From Streptomyces rapamycinicus NRRL 5491 (GTDB lineage: Bacteria > Actinomycetota > Actinomycetes > Streptomycetales > Streptomycetaceae), in assembly GCF_024298965.1 (NCBI RefSeq), contig NZ_CP085193.1, forward strand, positions 3,038,001-3,102,000: DNA of 64,000 nt, given 5' to 3'. Position 1 is the first letter of the stretch; every line of letters starts with the position of its first letter. A program made the translations under genes and the position numbers. Under the pieces are notes generated by a model, which did not search any database, had not been told where the DNA came from, and was given only the letters and a program-made list of their open reading frames with translations. Below are positions 1 to 9,105 of this stretch, piece by piece.

Positions 1-446
1 TTGCCGGCACCTGTCCGTGCATCGCGTACGCGACCGATGAGGATTACGTGATCTCCGCCGGGCACGGCCTGCTCCAGCTCGCAGCTGATGACTGCTGCCG
101 CATCCGGCAACAGCGGATTGCCTGCCTCATCGAGTTCGAAATTGCCGTCCGCGAACTTGTTCTCACCCTTGGTGGCGAACTTCAGCGCCAAGTCGGCATG
201 GGCGTCCGTCACAATGTTCACGACGAAATGCTTAGCCGCCATGAAGACGGGAAAGCAGTCCGCTCCTCGGTCCAGACATACCAAGATGAGCGGGGGATCG
301 AGAGACAACGCGGCGAAGGAACTCGCGGTGAATCCGTGCAGTGTGCCTGCCTCGCTTCGCGTCGTCACGATCGTCACACCTGAAGGGAATTGAGCCAATG
401 CCGAGCGGAAAGCGGCAGGGTCCAGTTCCTGAAATTGATCAACCAT
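1..446 (-). CDS. Flavin reductase (copy A), C-terminus outside window
   Basis: FMN-binding split-barrel flavin reductase that would supply reduced flavin to the LLM monooxygenase of the same cassette. The visible 148 residues start MVDQFQELDPAAFRSALAQF and include the family pattern GFTASSFAALSLDPPL, then VCLDRGADC and GGDHVILIGRV. They align without gaps to the complete 166-residue copy at 36828-37328, so about 18 C-terminal residues lie beyond the left edge. The start ATG overlaps the stop of the upstream ECH2 (ATGGTTGA), the same junction as in copy B. The visible part has no internal stop and may still be functional, although the gene before it is broken. Confidence 0.88.
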   Translation of the reverse strand, partial: MVDQFQELDPAAFRSALAQFPSGVTIVTTRSEAGTLHGFTASSFAALSLDPPLILVCLDRGADCFPVFMAAKHFVVNIVTDAHADLALKFATKGENKFADGNFELDEAGNPLLPDAAAVISCELEQAVPGGDHVILIGRVRDARTGAG

Positions 447-964
447 TGTACCCCTCGTGGGCAGCTCGGGCGGCAGGGTCGTTGAAGACCGTGCGCGCAT
501 CAGCCAGTGTGACGCGAAGCTGCTCTTCGTCCCATGTTTGATCTCAGGGAAGACGAAACGCGCTCCCATCGCCGCGTAGACCACGCCGGTGAACAGGGCC
601 ATCTCGATCCCGCCGCCGACGCACCACCCGTTGACCGCACACACCAGCGGCCGGGATAGTTCTCCAGTGCGCAAAGCAGCGCGTGAAAGCCTGCCATCCG
701 CTCGACCATGTCATTGGCGTCGAAGTCGACGGCTTCCTTTATGTCACCACCTGCGCAGAAGAAACGCTCGCCAGCTCCCGTCAGGACCACTGCGGGAGCG
801 TTAGAGCCGGTAGCGAGCGTGACCAGCTTCGCTGTCAGCTCGCTGACGAGAATGTTACTGAGCGTGTTGGCAGGCTGGTGGCTAAGGGTAAGTACAACCA
901 CCCCGTCCACTTCGTCTGATGCGTGGACGAGGCTTAGTGCTTTGTTGTGCGAACCTGCGGTCAT
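439..964 (-). pseudogene. Enoyl-CoA hydratase ECH2 (copy A), frameshifted and internally deleted
   Basis: Crotonase-superfamily gene matching the intact 259-residue ECH2 at 36056-36835. The first ~105 residues, including the oxyanion-hole motif GAGERFFCAGGDIKE, are colinear. One C is then missing in the run corresponding to residues FPRPLV of copy B, so the frame shifts. After EIKHG about 250 bp present in copy B are absent, and the reading resumes at WDEEQLRVTLADARTVFNDP and ends AAHEGYNG. The final stop still overlaps the flavin reductase ATG. Loss of most of the C-terminal half makes this inactive; the junctions show it decayed from the same operon layout as copy B. Confidence 0.9.
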
Positions 965-976
965 GCTCGTCTCCGG

Positions 977-1795
977 TTACTTCGCGGGTGCGCCGGCGGT
1001 GCGAGCGGAGGGGAAGTCCACGGGGCGCTTCTCCCGGAAAGCCTGGCGCGCTTCGGCGTAGTCGGCGCTAGCGAAGTCGAGAACCTCGAGCGCTGTAGAC
1101 AGCTCGTGCTGGGGCGCCGCATTGGTGAGCCAGGTGTTGAGAGCGCGCTTGGTGAATCGGAGCGCCTGCTGGGAACCGCGGGCCAGCTGGGACGCGACCT
1201 CGAGCGCGCGGGGCAGTACCTGCTCGCGGGGAACGGACAGACTGACGAGACCAATCCGCTCGGCTTCGGCGCCCGTCAGCTTCTCGGAGGTAAGGACGTA
1301 GTACTTGGTCTTGGCCATGCCGACGAGCAGCGGCCAGATAAGTGCGGCGTGGTCGCCGGCGGTCACGCCGACCTTGGTGTGCCCTTCGATCAGCACCGCG
1401 TCGTCCGCGGCGATGCTGATGTCGGCGAGAAGCGCGGTCGACAGCCCGTAACCGACCGCGGGCCCATTGATCGCGGAGATGATCGGCTTCTCGATCCGCA
1501 GGATCGTTGAAGTTCGCTTGCGTTCGGTCTCCATGATCGCAAGCGCGTCTTCGTGCGTGGGATCGGGCTGGGCAACGTCCATCCCGGTACAGAAGGCCTT
1601 GCCGGCCCCGGTGATGACGACGACCCGGGTCTGGTCGTCGCGTTCGACGTCGGCCCAGATCCGGTTCATCTCTTCGAACATCGGCAGGGTGAGAGAGTTG
1701 TACCGGTCGGGTCGATTGATCGTGATCTGGAGGACGCCGTTGTCCTTGCGTTCGACGAGGATGTCACCGGTGCCGTGCTGGTAGAGGTCGCTCAT
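977..1795 (-). CDS. Enoyl-CoA hydratase/isomerase family protein ECH1 (copy A)
   Basis: A 272-residue crotonase-fold protein, normal length for the family, acting on a CoA thioester in the cytoplasm. It has the first oxyanion-hole segment GAGKAFCTGMDV and the second NGPAVGYGLSTALLADISIA. It overlaps the upstream monooxygenase by 4 nt (ATGA), implying translational coupling. It differs from ECH1 of copy B at roughly 15-20 residues, for example HEDALAIMETERKRTSTI against PQDALAMLETERKRVATM, so it is clearly less conserved between copies than the neighbouring monooxygenase. The family is sure. Whether it is a hydratase, isomerase or hydrolase, and the substrate, cannot be told. Confidence 0.9.
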   Translation of the reverse strand: MSDLYQHGTGDILVERKDNGVLQITINRPDRYNSLTLPMFEEMNRIWADVERDDQTRVVVITGAGKAFCTGMDVAQPDPTHEDALAIMETERKRTSTILRIEKPIISAINGPAVGYGLSTALLADISIAADDAVLIEGHTKVGVTAGDHAALIWPLLVGMAKTKYYVLTSEKLTGAEAERIGLVSLSVPREQVLPRALEVASQLARGSQQALRFTKRALNTWLTNAAPQHELSTALEVLDFASADYAEARQAFREKRPVDFPSARTAGAPAK

Positions 1796-2970
1796 CGAAC
1801 CGTCTCCTTCTGCGCGAGGTTGTGGGTGTCGTTGAACTGGCGGAGTGCTTCTTCGTGGGCGGGGCGGGCGGCTCGGATCTCGGCGAGTACGTCGTCGGCC
1901 GGGCGCACGACGTTGCGGGGGTGTTTGAAGCGGGGGATGACGTACTTGCCGAAGAGTTCGATCGAGCGCATCAGCTGGTCGTGGGGCAGGCTGTCGACAC
2001 GCAGGACGAGTGCTTCGACGCCCATGTCCGCGTATCGCTGTACGTGTTCGATGCAGTGCTCGGGGTCGCCGACCATGAAGCCCTGGGAGTGTTCGAACAT
2101 GTACTCTTCGTCGTTGAAGTCGATGTCCTTGACGGCGCCCATGTAGGCGTAGTCCTTCGACAGCTTCGACAGGCGCTCGTATGCGTCGGTGGACAGCTTG
2201 GCCATCTCGAACAGGGGCTTCGCCTCGAGGCGGGCCTGGGCAGTGGTCTCGGCGCAGTGCATACCACCGGCGACCGCGACCATCTTGCGCGGCGTGATCG
2301 GGTGGGGGTGGTTGGTGGCGGCGAGAGTGTCGTCGTAGAGCTTGACCATGTTCTCGACGAGGTCGAACCCGAGGTAGAGGCCGCCCATGATGGCGCCGAT
2401 ACCCATCGAGGCGGCCGTCTCGACCGAGCTCGGGCTGCCGGCGGCAGCCGAAAGGGGCGGGTAGGGGCCCTGCAGGGGCTTGGGGACCAGGCTGCGCGGC
2501 GGAATCTTGTAGTGCTCGCCCACGTACGAGAACACGTCGTTGAGGAACGCGCTGCGGATCAGCTCGATGCCCTCACGCCACTGGGCCTTGTTCTCGGACG
2601 GGTCCACCTCAAACGCGCGCAGGGCGAGCGTGGTGTTGCCGCGCCCGGTACCAAGCTCGACACGGCCGTTGGACAGGATGTCCTCGGTCGCCACACGCTC
2701 CGCGACGCGCAGCGCATGGTTCATCCGCGTCGGCAGCAGCGTCACCAGGTGGATGAACCGCATCCGGCTCGTCAGAGCCATCAGGTACGGGTAAAGCACT
2801 TCCGGAGCGGAGACCGAAGCCGTACCCAGAGCAACATGCTGCTCGGAACTACCGAAGGCATCGAAGCCAACCCGCTCCGCAAGCAGAACCTCCTCCACAA
2901 GCTCCCGGTAGCGGTGCTCATGCGTAAGCCCGACCGGGGTGTCCCCCTCAGACATGAGGATGAAGTCCAT
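1792..2970 (-). CDS. LLM-class flavin-dependent monooxygenase (copy A)
   Basis: Bacterial-luciferase-like TIM-barrel oxidoreductase, 392 residues, expected to use reduced flavin from the flavin reductase of the cassette. It starts MDFILMSEGDTPVGLTHEHR and has luciferase-family features such as SNGRVELGTGRGN and LTSRMRFIHLVTLLP. The ATG at 2970 is chosen, not an upstream in-frame codon, because all copies start here and GGAAGG lies just upstream. As far as can be read the protein is identical to copy B and differs from copy D by one Ser/Thr change plus the last residues. First gene of the copy A operon, followed by ECH1 with a 4-nt overlap. Substrate unknown; LadA-like alkane oxidation and Baeyer-Villiger-type chemistry are both possible. 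Confidence 0.9.
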   Translation of the reverse strand: MDFILMSEGDTPVGLTHEHRYRELVEEVLLAERVGFDAFGSSEQHVALGTASVSAPEVLYPYLMALTSRMRFIHLVTLLPTRMNHALRVAERVATEDILSNGRVELGTGRGNTTLALRAFEVDPSENKAQWREGIELIRSAFLNDVFSYVGEHYKIPPRSLVPKPLQGPYPPLSAAAGSPSSVETAASMGIGAIMGGLYLGFDLVENMVKLYDDTLAATNHPHPITPRKMVAVAGGMHCAETTAQARLEAKPLFEMAKLSTDAYERLSKLSKDYAYMGAVKDIDFNDEEYMFEHSQGFMVGDPEHCIEHVQRYADMGVEALVLRVDSLPHDQLMRSIELFGKYVIPRFKHPRNVVRPADDVLAEIRAARPAHEEALRQFNDTHNLAQKETVR

Positions 2971-3037
2971 ACCGACCCTTCCGTCAAATGTTAGTGGGCG
3001 ATAACGTAGGGCGTGGCCCCAGCCCAGGTCAAGGCCC
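1818..3037 (-). repeat. Homogenised 1.2-kb block, copy A
   Basis: Monooxygenase gene plus about 65 bp of promoter. It repeats almost base for base at 23432-24650 (direct) and 33984-35202 (inverted). Similarity to copy D stops at the C-terminal codons after THN; similarity to copy B continues, at a lower level, into ECH1. Confidence 0.9.
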
Positions 3038-3060
3038 AAAATCTGTTAGGTATTGGTAAC
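2981..3060 (-). promoter_or_regulatory. Copy A promoter with paired GTTA-N8-TAAC operators
   Basis: Reading the minus strand, TTGACC (3027-3032) and TACGTT (3003-3008) form a sigma70-type promoter with an 18-bp spacer; copies B, C and D have 17. A 16-bp site with 4-bp inverted ends, GTTA-N8-TAAC, covers the -10 element at 2990-3005, and a second lies at 3045-3060. The proximal site should block RNA polymerase when occupied, so repression is inferred. The extra base in the spacer may weaken this copy. Confidence 0.7.
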
Positions 3061-3061
3061 T

Positions 3062-4077
3062 TCGTGGGGTTGGCCAGGTGCGCACAGGCCAATGAGCAGA
3101 ACCTGTAGCAGTTCGTGAACCAGTCGCCGTGGGATCCGGCACCGGTGCGGCGGCGGATCGCGGAGCGGATGGTGCCGCGGATCGTTCCGGATGCCTGGGC
3201 AGTGGACGATGTGTCCTTCCCCAAGGACGGACGGATGTCGGTCGGTGTCGGGCATCAGTACTGAGTGCGCTGGGCAAGCAGGCGAACTGCCAGGTCGCCA
3301 TCAGCGTGCACGCGGTGTCCGACACGGTCTCGTGCCCGCTGAACTGGCGGCTGTTCCTGCCCCGGGAGTGGGCGGAGGACGCCGTCCGGCGCCGGCGGAC
3401 CGGCGTCCCGGAGGACGTCGGGCACCGGGAGAAGTGGCGGCTGGCCTTGGACGCCTTGGACGCCTTGGAGGCCTTGGACGAACTGGCCGCATGGCGCCTT
3501 GTGCCGCCGGTCGTGGTGGCGGATGCCGGCTACGGACAGAACGCCGACTTCCGCACCGGCCTGGCCGAGCGGGAGATCCGTTACGTGGTCGGCATCCGTG
3601 GCGATATCACCGTCCAGCCGCACGAAGCGGTCCCCGACGCCCCCGCTTGGGCCGGCACCGGCCGTCGGCCGGTTCCCCGCTGCCGGCAGCCACCGGTGAC
3701 GGTGGCGGAACTGGCCGCGGCCGCCGGACGGGACGCCTTCAGCGAGGTGACCTGGCGGGAAGGCTCTCGCGGACCGATGACTTCCCGCTTCCTCGCGATG
3801 CCCGTCCGGCCCGCCGGGGTGCGCTCACGCCGGCTGGCCCAGGCCGCCGCGGTGGCCGAGCACGGCCGGTGGGACGGCGTCCTGCCCCAGGTGCGGCTGC
3901 TGGCCGAATGGCCCGACGGCGAGGAGGAACCGACCCGGTTCTGGCTGTCCGACCTGCCCGAGGTTACCCCGATCGCCGAACTGGTCCGCCTGGCGAAGAT
4001 CCGCTGGCGGATCGAGCACGACTACCGGGAACTCAAGCACGGTCTGGGCCTGGACCCAAGCCAAGTTCAAGACGGAC
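3062..4077 (+). pseudogene. IS701-type transposase relic
   Basis: DDE transposase fragment. Reading CAQANEQNL, an in-frame TAG, then QFVNQSPWDPAPVRRR through WAVDDVSFPKDGRMSVGVGHQY gives the first Asp region. A TGA and frameshift near 3260 precede ALGKQANCQVAISVHAVSDT. The rest reads on through VVADAGYGQN (second Asp) to IRWRIEHDYRELKHGLGLD (Glu region), where IS701 proteins normally continue for some tens of residues. The sequence stops there against an IS3 relic on the other strand. It lacks the N-terminus, a start and the C-terminus. A 9-bp unit GCCTTGGAC is repeated about four times near 3447-3482, inserting extra ALD triplets. Confidence 0.8.
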
Positions 4078-4680
4078 CTAACGGAGTCCTACTAGTGCAG
4101 TGTGGGTGGCCGCGGCCATGTGGAGGGCGGCGACGACCAGGCCGGCGTCGTGATGCTCTCCCATTTCATAGCCGAGCAGGCGGCGGGAGAAGGGGCCGAT
4201 AACCGTGGCCGGGTACAGCTTGCCCTCGCCGGTCTCGATCTCCGTCATGTCCCCGCACCAGACGAGATCGGGCCCCTCTGCGGTGAAGTCCCGCTTCACG
4301 TGATCCGGTGCGGCGGGCCGTTTGCCCGGCCGGGTCAGCCCCCTGCGTCTGCGGACCCTCCGGGCGACCAGGCCGAGTTCGGCCATGAGTTTGGCGATGG
4401 TGTTGACCGACACCCGCCAGCCCTGCCGCATCAGCGTGATCCAGATCTTCGGCGAGCCGTATGTGCCGCCGGGCTGGGTGAACACCTCTTTCACCGCCTC
4501 GGCCAGCTGCTGCCGGCGGACCTCACGCCCGGTGGGCTTCCGGCTGCGGTGCTTGTAGAACCACGACTCGCTCACGCCCAGGGCGCGGCAGGAGACGCGG
4601 TGCGGGATGCCGTGCATGGTCCTTTGGCCGCCGATCGCCCCGACGACGGACGCCGGGTCCGCCACGGCTACTTCACCCAC
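4078..4680 (-). pseudogene. IS3-family transposase OrfB, C-terminally truncated
   Basis: About 190 residues of an IS3-type integrase-like transposase. It has the HTH_21-like segment RALGVSESWFYKHRSRKPTG, then GGTYGSPKIWITLMRQGWRVS and the first catalytic Asp in LVWCGDMTEIETGEGKLYPA. Full-length OrfB proteins continue through a second Asp and a Glu. Here homology ends at LHMAAATH near 4100 and the rest reads into unrelated sequence at the junction with the IS701 relic. Cannot transpose by itself. Confidence 0.85.
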
Positions 4681-4990
4681 AGGACCATGCAGCGTTTGAG
4701 GACATCACGCTCCATCGCGAGTTCCTTGTTGTCCCGTTTGAGCTGGGCATTCTCCCGCCGCAGCCGCTCCAGCTCGTCATTCCCGCCGCCCGGCGCGGTG
4801 CCCGCGCGACGGGCCCGCGATACCCAACTGGCCAGCGTGGTCTCGTTGATCCCAGATCCTTCGCGACCTCGGCGACGGTCTTGCCGGTCTCGGTGACGAT
4901 CCGTACGGCCCCCTCGCGGAACTCCGCATCGAACTTCCGTCGCTTCTCTGCCATGACTCCCAACTTCCCCTGCAGCCACGGTCTCTACGC
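4094..4990 (-). mobile_element. IS3-type element remnant
   Basis: OrfA and OrfB remnants side by side. The right end (with respect to OrfB) has been lost at the join with the IS701 relic near 4094. I did not identify terminal inverted repeats on either side. Confidence 0.7.
4668..4963 (-). pseudogene. IS3-family OrfA, frameshifted
   Basis: Starts MAEKRRKFDAEFREGAVRIV at 4954 (HTH of IS3-type OrfA). A base is missing in the codons for KDLGINETTL near 4855, after which the correct continuation, ETTLASWVSRARRAGTAP to MERDVLKRCMVLWVK, lies in another frame. The leucine-zipper-like RRENAQLKRDNKELAMERDV segment is recognisable. The end overlaps the OrfB start, as in active IS3 elements that use programmed frameshifting. 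With the extra frameshift and the truncated OrfB the element is dead. Confidence 0.82.
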
Positions 4991-5322
4991 TACGAGGGGA
5001 GGGACAAAGAATCGGGTCACCACGCGGTGCGGTCCGGGGTGGCTGGGAGTGCCGTTGTCGGCGAGCGCGGGTGGGAGGGCGAAGCCGGCCCGGGCGAGAA
5101 TCCGCAGCGCCGCGACCGGGAGTGGGGTGACTGCCCGCAGAGCGTTGTAGGGACGGAACAGGGTCGGGTCGAGCAGTACCAGCCTCCTGAGCTGGTCCCG
5201 GCGGTTCCGCTATGGAATGGGAATGTGTTCGGGACCGGGGAAGCCACGGCCGGAAGCTCACACGCCACAGCGCGCCCCGGTCTCCGCTGTGCGCGGCATC
5301 ACTCGATCAAGCGGAGCGGGCT
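4991..5322. other. Gene-poor stretch between the IS3 relic and tetR
   Basis: About 330 bp with no convincing gene. Minus-strand reading near 5030-5180 gives a collagen-like, Pro/Arg-rich translation typical of noncoding high-GC DNA. It may be further transposon debris, but no family was recognised. Confidence 0.4.
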
Positions 5323-6006
5323 TCAGCGCTCGGCACCGCCCTCGACGAGACGCCTCAACGAGGGAAGCAGGGTGTCGATGTCCTGCCCGGTCCTGAACGC
5401 GACAACGGTGGTGCCACCGCCGGGCTCCGGTGAGGAACCGGGCGCCGGAAAGAGGGCGAGCACCTCACGCATCGCCTCGTCCACCTCGGCGACCGGGTCG
5501 GACGACTCGCCCCGAAGCCAGCGACGCAGCACGTGGTTGTGGGCGGCGACCACCGCGGCGGCCATGAGTTCGGCCCTCAGCGACGCCGGTTCCGTCGGGC
5601 CCCCCAGCCAGTCCGCGATGAACTCCCGGAACAGTCGCTGATAGCGGCCCACGCTGGCGATCTCCCGGTCACGCAGGGCAGCCACCTTGCTCGTGAGGGC
5701 GTATCGCCGCCTCGCCAGGTCGCCCTCATCCACGTAGTGCAGCAGTACGAGTCGGACCGCGTCCGACACGGCGACCAGAGCGGTGCCGTGGCTCGAGGTC
5801 GCCAGCCGATCTCTGATCAACTCCAGGAGCCGGTCGTGGTCCGGAAAGATGACGTCTTCCTTGGTGCGGTAGTACCGGAAGAACGTCGTGCGCCCGAGCC
5901 CCGCTCGCTCAGCGATGTCGTCGACGGTCGTCTGCTCGTATCCGCGCTCGTCGAAGAGCGCGAATGCGGCGTCTGCCAGTCGGATCCGTGCAGGTGGCTT
6001 GCTCAT
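5323..6006 (-). CDS. TetR-family transcriptional regulator
   Basis: A 227-residue one-component regulator. The N-terminal helix-turn-helix has ALFDERGYEQTTVDDIAERAG followed by LGRTTFFRYYRTKEDVIF, the standard TetR recognition-helix layout. The C-terminal ligand domain is unassigned. It is divergent from the Zn-ribbon OB-fold gene at 6277 and lies upstream of the acyl-CoA carboxylase operon, so control of these lipid-type genes is a reasonable inference. TetR proteins usually repress and are released by a small ligand, often an acyl-CoA in such settings. The start ATG at 6006 fits the usual N-terminal length before the HTH. Confidence 0.88.
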   Translation of the reverse strand: MSKPPARIRLADAAFALFDERGYEQTTVDDIAERAGLGRTTFFRYYRTKEDVIFPDHDRLLELIRDRLATSSHGTALVAVSDAVRLVLLHYVDEGDLARRRYALTSKVAALRDREIASVGRYQRLFREFIADWLGGPTEPASLRAELMAAAVVAAHNHVLRRWLRGESSDPVAEVDEAMREVLALFPAPGSSPEPGGGTTVVAFRTGQDIDTLLPSLRRLVEGGAER

Positions 6007-6051
6007 GACCGCTCATCCTTCCCCGTCTCACCGCGCAGACGCCACTTGCCT

Positions 6052-6061
6052 CATCTAGATG
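6052..6061. promoter_or_regulatory. Short palindrome in the tetR/OB-fold divergent region
   Basis: Perfect 10-bp palindrome CATCTAGATG, 45 bp upstream of tetR, in the shared promoter region. Its position suits an autoregulatory operator, but it is short and a single occurrence. Confidence 0.3.
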
Positions 6062-6276
6062 GGATCGAACACCGCATTTCGAGCATCGGGCGCCGAGTGA
6101 CGCAGTGAGGCTTCTATCACAGGGAGTCGTTTGGGACTGAGTACTTTACTTCCGGAACTGGATCCCATAGCTTGTGAAACACGCCGCCACAGCGGTGCCG
6201 ACGTGCTACAGCCGTGATCGGTGAGCCCTCGCCTCCCGTCGCGGGTCATTTCGGGACGGGGACGGAGAGGGACACC

Positions 6277-6735
6277 GTGCTCCATACAGCGATCGAAACC
6301 ACCGATAGCGCCCCCGTCGAACGGGAGGTCGATCCAAGCGCGAGCCCACTCCCGGAGGCGGACTGCCCCACGCAGGTGCCGCTGGGCGGAGTGGGGGGTG
6401 GAGAGCTGTACTTCCAGCGTTGCCGCTGGTGTCGGACCGCAGTCTTCCGCCGTCTGTTGTGTCCCGTCTGCGCCTCCACCGATCTCGTCTGGGAGCTCAG
6501 TTGCGGCACCGGGGTCATCCGTCATGTCCTGGCCATGGGCCGGAGCCCCGGGAGACAGTGCGCACTCGCCACCATCAACATGAACGAGGGATTCTGGCTG
6601 TGCTCCAGGGTCATCGGCGTGCCGCCGCTCACCGTGCGGGTCGGGGCCCCGGTGTGTCTGACAGAAGGCATCGAGTCCGGCCCTCAGGCACTCCTCTTCC
6701 GCCTCTGCGAGCCGCCACAGCCTCCGTGGCGATGA
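6277..6735 (+). CDS. Zn-ribbon / OB-fold (DUF35-type) protein
   Basis: A 152-residue protein with the rubredoxin-like zinc ribbon of the DUF35 family: CRWC and, some 15 residues on, CPVC. An OB-fold follows (GTGVIRHVLAMGR to GAPVCLTEGIE). In characterised cases such proteins partner a thiolase-fold enzyme or a MaoC-like hydratase acting on acyl-CoAs. No thiolase lies beside it here, so the partner is unknown. GTG at 6277 is preferred because GGAGAGG lies 6 nt upstream; an in-frame GTG at 6214 would add 21 non-conserved residues. It is divergent from tetR. Confidence 0.68.
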   Translation: MLHTAIETTDSAPVEREVDPSASPLPEADCPTQVPLGGVGGGELYFQRCRWCRTAVFRRLLCPVCASTDLVWELSCGTGVIRHVLAMGRSPGRQCALATINMNEGFWLCSRVIGVPPLTVRVGAPVCLTEGIESGPQALLFRLCEPPQPPWR

Positions 6736-7125
6736 AGGTCGAGGCAGCACGCCCACTCGCTCCAGCGACGTCGGGGGTGTGTACGTCCCCCACCGCACCT
6801 TCTGACCTTGAGCTCGGTCCCGCAGGCCATTGCCCATCACCTCTGGAGTGCCTCCGATGATCCCTGCCTGCCACCTGCCACGCCGCCCTCCGCTGCCGAC
6901 CGATTCGTTCCTGCCAAGAACGTTGAGCCGCAATGACGTAACGGTGCCTCCAGGCGCCGGTCTGACGGCCCCGCTTCACCAACCGGCCACCCTCATTCCG
7001 GGTTCCCCGGTGCGGATGGCAGTGCCGTTCCCGCTCGGAAACTCATTCACAGCTGCTTCGGCAACCGGGTTCTTGCTCACCACCTGGCACGCCACCAGCG
7101 CCAACGCTCAGAAGGGAACCAAGCA
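6736..7125. other. Intergenic region ahead of the carboxylase operon
   Basis: About 390 bp without a supported gene. Frames are open but show no recognisable protein. It must contain the promoter of the carboxylase operon; I could not pick out a convincing -35/-10 pair. Confidence 0.4.
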
Positions 7126-8730
7126 GTGAGCACCGAGCCCGCGCAGCCGACCGCCCCCGAGATTCCAGACCGCCACACCACCGCGGGGAAGCTCGCGGAC
7201 CTGCAGCGCCGCATCGAAGAAGCGACCCACGCCGGGTCCGCGCGCGCGGTGGAGAAGCAGCACGCCAAGGGCAAGCTGACCGCGCGCGAACGGATCGACC
7301 TCCTCCTGGACGAGGGGTCCTTCACCGAGCTCGACGAGTTCGCCCGGCACCGCTCGACCAACTTCGGCATCGACCAGAACCGGCCCTACGGGGACGGGGT
7401 CGTGACCGGTTACGGCACGGTCGACGGCCGCCCGGTGGCCGTGTTCTCCCAGGACTTCACGGTCTTCGGCGGGGCGCTCGGAGAGGTGTTCGGCGAGAAG
7501 ATCGTCAAGGTCATGGACTTCGCGCTCAAGACCGGCTGCCCGGTCGTCGGCATCAACGACTCCGGTGGCGCCCGCATCCAGGAGGGTGTGGTCTCCCTCG
7601 GCATGTACGGCGAGATCTTCCGCCGCAACACCCACGCCTCGGGGGTGATCCCGCAGATCAGCCTGGTCGTGGGCCCGTGCGCGGGCGGGGCGGTCTACTC
7701 GCCGGCGATCACCGACTTCACGGTGATGGTCGACCAGACCTCGCACATGTTCATCACCGGGCCCGATGTGATCAAGACGGTCACGGGTGAGGACGTCGGC
7801 TTCGAGGCGCTGGGCGGCGCCCGGACCCACAACACCACCTCCGGTGTCGCGCACTACATGGCCGGGGACGAGAAGGACGGCATCGAGTACGTCAAGGCGC
7901 TGCTGTCCTACCTCCCCTCCAACAACCTCTCCGAGCCCCCGGCCTTCCCCGACGAGGCCGATCTGGAGGTCTCGGACGAGGACCGGGAGATGGACACCCT
8001 CATCCCGGACTCGGCGAACCAGCCGTACGACGTGCGCAAGGCCATCGAGCACGTGCTGGACGACAACGAGTTCATGGAGACGCAGGCGCTCTTCGCGCCC
8101 AACATCATCACCGGCTTCGGCCGGGTCGAGGGCCACCCGGTGGGCATCGTGGCCAACCAGCCGATGCAGTTCGCCGGGTGCCTGGACATCGACGCCTCCG
8201 AGAAGGCCGCGCGCTTCGTGCGCACCTGCGACGCGTTCAACCTGCCCGTCCTGACCTTCGTGGACGTGCCCGGCTTCCTGCCCGGCACCGACCAGGAGTA
8301 CAACGGCATCATCCGGCGCGGCGCCAAGCTGATCTTCGCCTACGCGGAGGCCACCGTCCCGCTGATCACGGTCATCACCCGCAAGGCGTTCGGCGGCGCG
8401 TACGACGTGATGGGATCCAAGCACCTGGGCGCGGACCTCAACCTGGCCTGGCCGACCGCGCAGATCGCGGTCATGGGCGCCCAGGGCGCGGTCAACATCC
8501 TCCACCGGCGCACCATCGCCTCCTCCGACGACCCGGAGACCACCCGCACCGAACTGATCGCGGACTACGAGGACACCCTCCTCAATCCGTATATCGCGGC
8601 CGAGCGAGGCTACGTCGACGCGGTGATCATGCCCTCCGAGACCCGCCGCCACATCGTCCGCGGCCTGCGGACCTTGCGGAACAAGCGCGAGGCGCTGCCC
8701 CCGAAGAAGCACGGCAACATCCCCCTCTGA
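7126..8730 (+). CDS. pccB: Acyl-CoA carboxylase carboxyltransferase (beta) subunit, propionyl-CoA carboxylase type
   Basis: Transfers the carboxyl group from biotin to an acyl-CoA, probably propionyl-CoA, giving methylmalonyl-CoA. The 534-residue length is typical for actinobacterial PccB/AccB. Crotonase-fold halves are visible: the N-terminal half has [13 protein letters not shown] and [16 protein letters not shown], the C-terminal half [18 protein letters not shown] and [22 protein letters not shown] start with GAAGGG upstream. It is followed 57 nt later by the epsilon subunit, then a B12-binding protein and the biotin-bearing alpha subunit, all on the same strand. Substrate preference (acetyl- or propionyl-CoA) cannot be fixed by eye. 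Confidence 0.92.
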   Translation: MSTEPAQPTAPEIPDRHTTAGKLADLQRRIEEATHAGSARAVEKQHAKGKLTARERIDLLLDEGSFTELDEFARHRSTNFGIDQNRPYGDGVVTGYGTVDGRPVAVFSQDFTVFGGALGEVFGEKIVKVMDFALKTGCPVVGINDSGGARIQEGVVSLGMYGEIFRRNTHASGVIPQISLVVGPCAGGAVYSPAITDFTVMVDQTSHMFITGPDVIKTVTGEDVGFEALGGARTHNTTSGVAHYMAGDEKDGIEYVKALLSYLPSNNLSEPPAFPDEADLEVSDEDREMDTLIPDSANQPYDVRKAIEHVLDDNEFMETQALFAPNIITGFGRVEGHPVGIVANQPMQFAGCLDIDASEKAARFVRTCDAFNLPVLTFVDVPGFLPGTDQEYNGIIRRGAKLIFAYAEATVPLITVITRKAFGGAYDVMGSKHLGADLNLAWPTAQIAVMGAQGAVNILHRRTIASSDDPETTRTELIADYEDTLLNPYIAAERGYVDAVIMPSETRRHIVRGLRTLRNKREALPPKKHGNIPL

Positions 8731-8787
8731 CTCCTCTGACCCCACTGACCCCACTGACCTCACGGACTTCAGAAAGGGCGGCCAATA

Positions 8788-8994
8788 GTGTTCACGGTCG
8801 TACGCGGCAATCCCACTCCCGAAGAGCTGGCCGCCGCGCTCGTGGTGGTCCAAGCCCGCGCCGCAGCGGCCTCGGCTGTCCCTGCGGCGCCGCAGCACCT
8901 GGACGAGTGGACGGTCAAAACCCGCAACATCTCGTGCGGCGCCCCGCTCCAGCCGGGCCCGGCAGCGTGGCGCAGCTCCTACTGGCCACGCTGA
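8788..8994 (+). CDS. Acyl-CoA carboxylase epsilon subunit
   Basis: A 68-residue protein with the hallmarks of the actinobacterial epsilon subunit: N-terminal FTVVRGNPTPEELAAALVVV, a variable linker, and C-terminal PGPAAWRSSYWPR. These small subunits stabilise the alpha-beta carboxylase complex in Streptomyces and Mycobacterium. GTG start preceded by AAAGG. Its presence right after the beta subunit strongly supports a multi-subunit carboxylase. Confidence 0.9.
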   Translation: MFTVVRGNPTPEELAAALVVVQARAAAASAVPAAPQHLDEWTVKTRNISCGAPLQPGPAAWRSSYWPR

Positions 8995-9105
8995 GGAACC
9001 CACGGGGCCAGCATCCGCGACGTCGTCGCACGAGCACGGCGAACTCCCTGACCCTGGCGGCCGGTGGGGTCCTCCTGCCTCGCTGACCATTCGAACGGAG
9101 AGACC

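Noticed and set aside
1822..2994. A 390-codon frame opposite the monooxygenase, repeated in copies D and B
   Set aside because: It repeats only because the underlying gene is repeated; codon-position GC bias favours the monooxygenase strand.
6830..7129. A 99-codon plus-strand frame ending at the pccB start
   Set aside because: No domain, no ribosome-binding site at its start, Pro/Thr-rich; more likely leader DNA of the operon.
8731..8760. Short tandem CTGACCCCA-like repeats after pccB
   Set aside because: Only about three imperfect 9-bp units in a spacer; probably slippage, with no sign of function.
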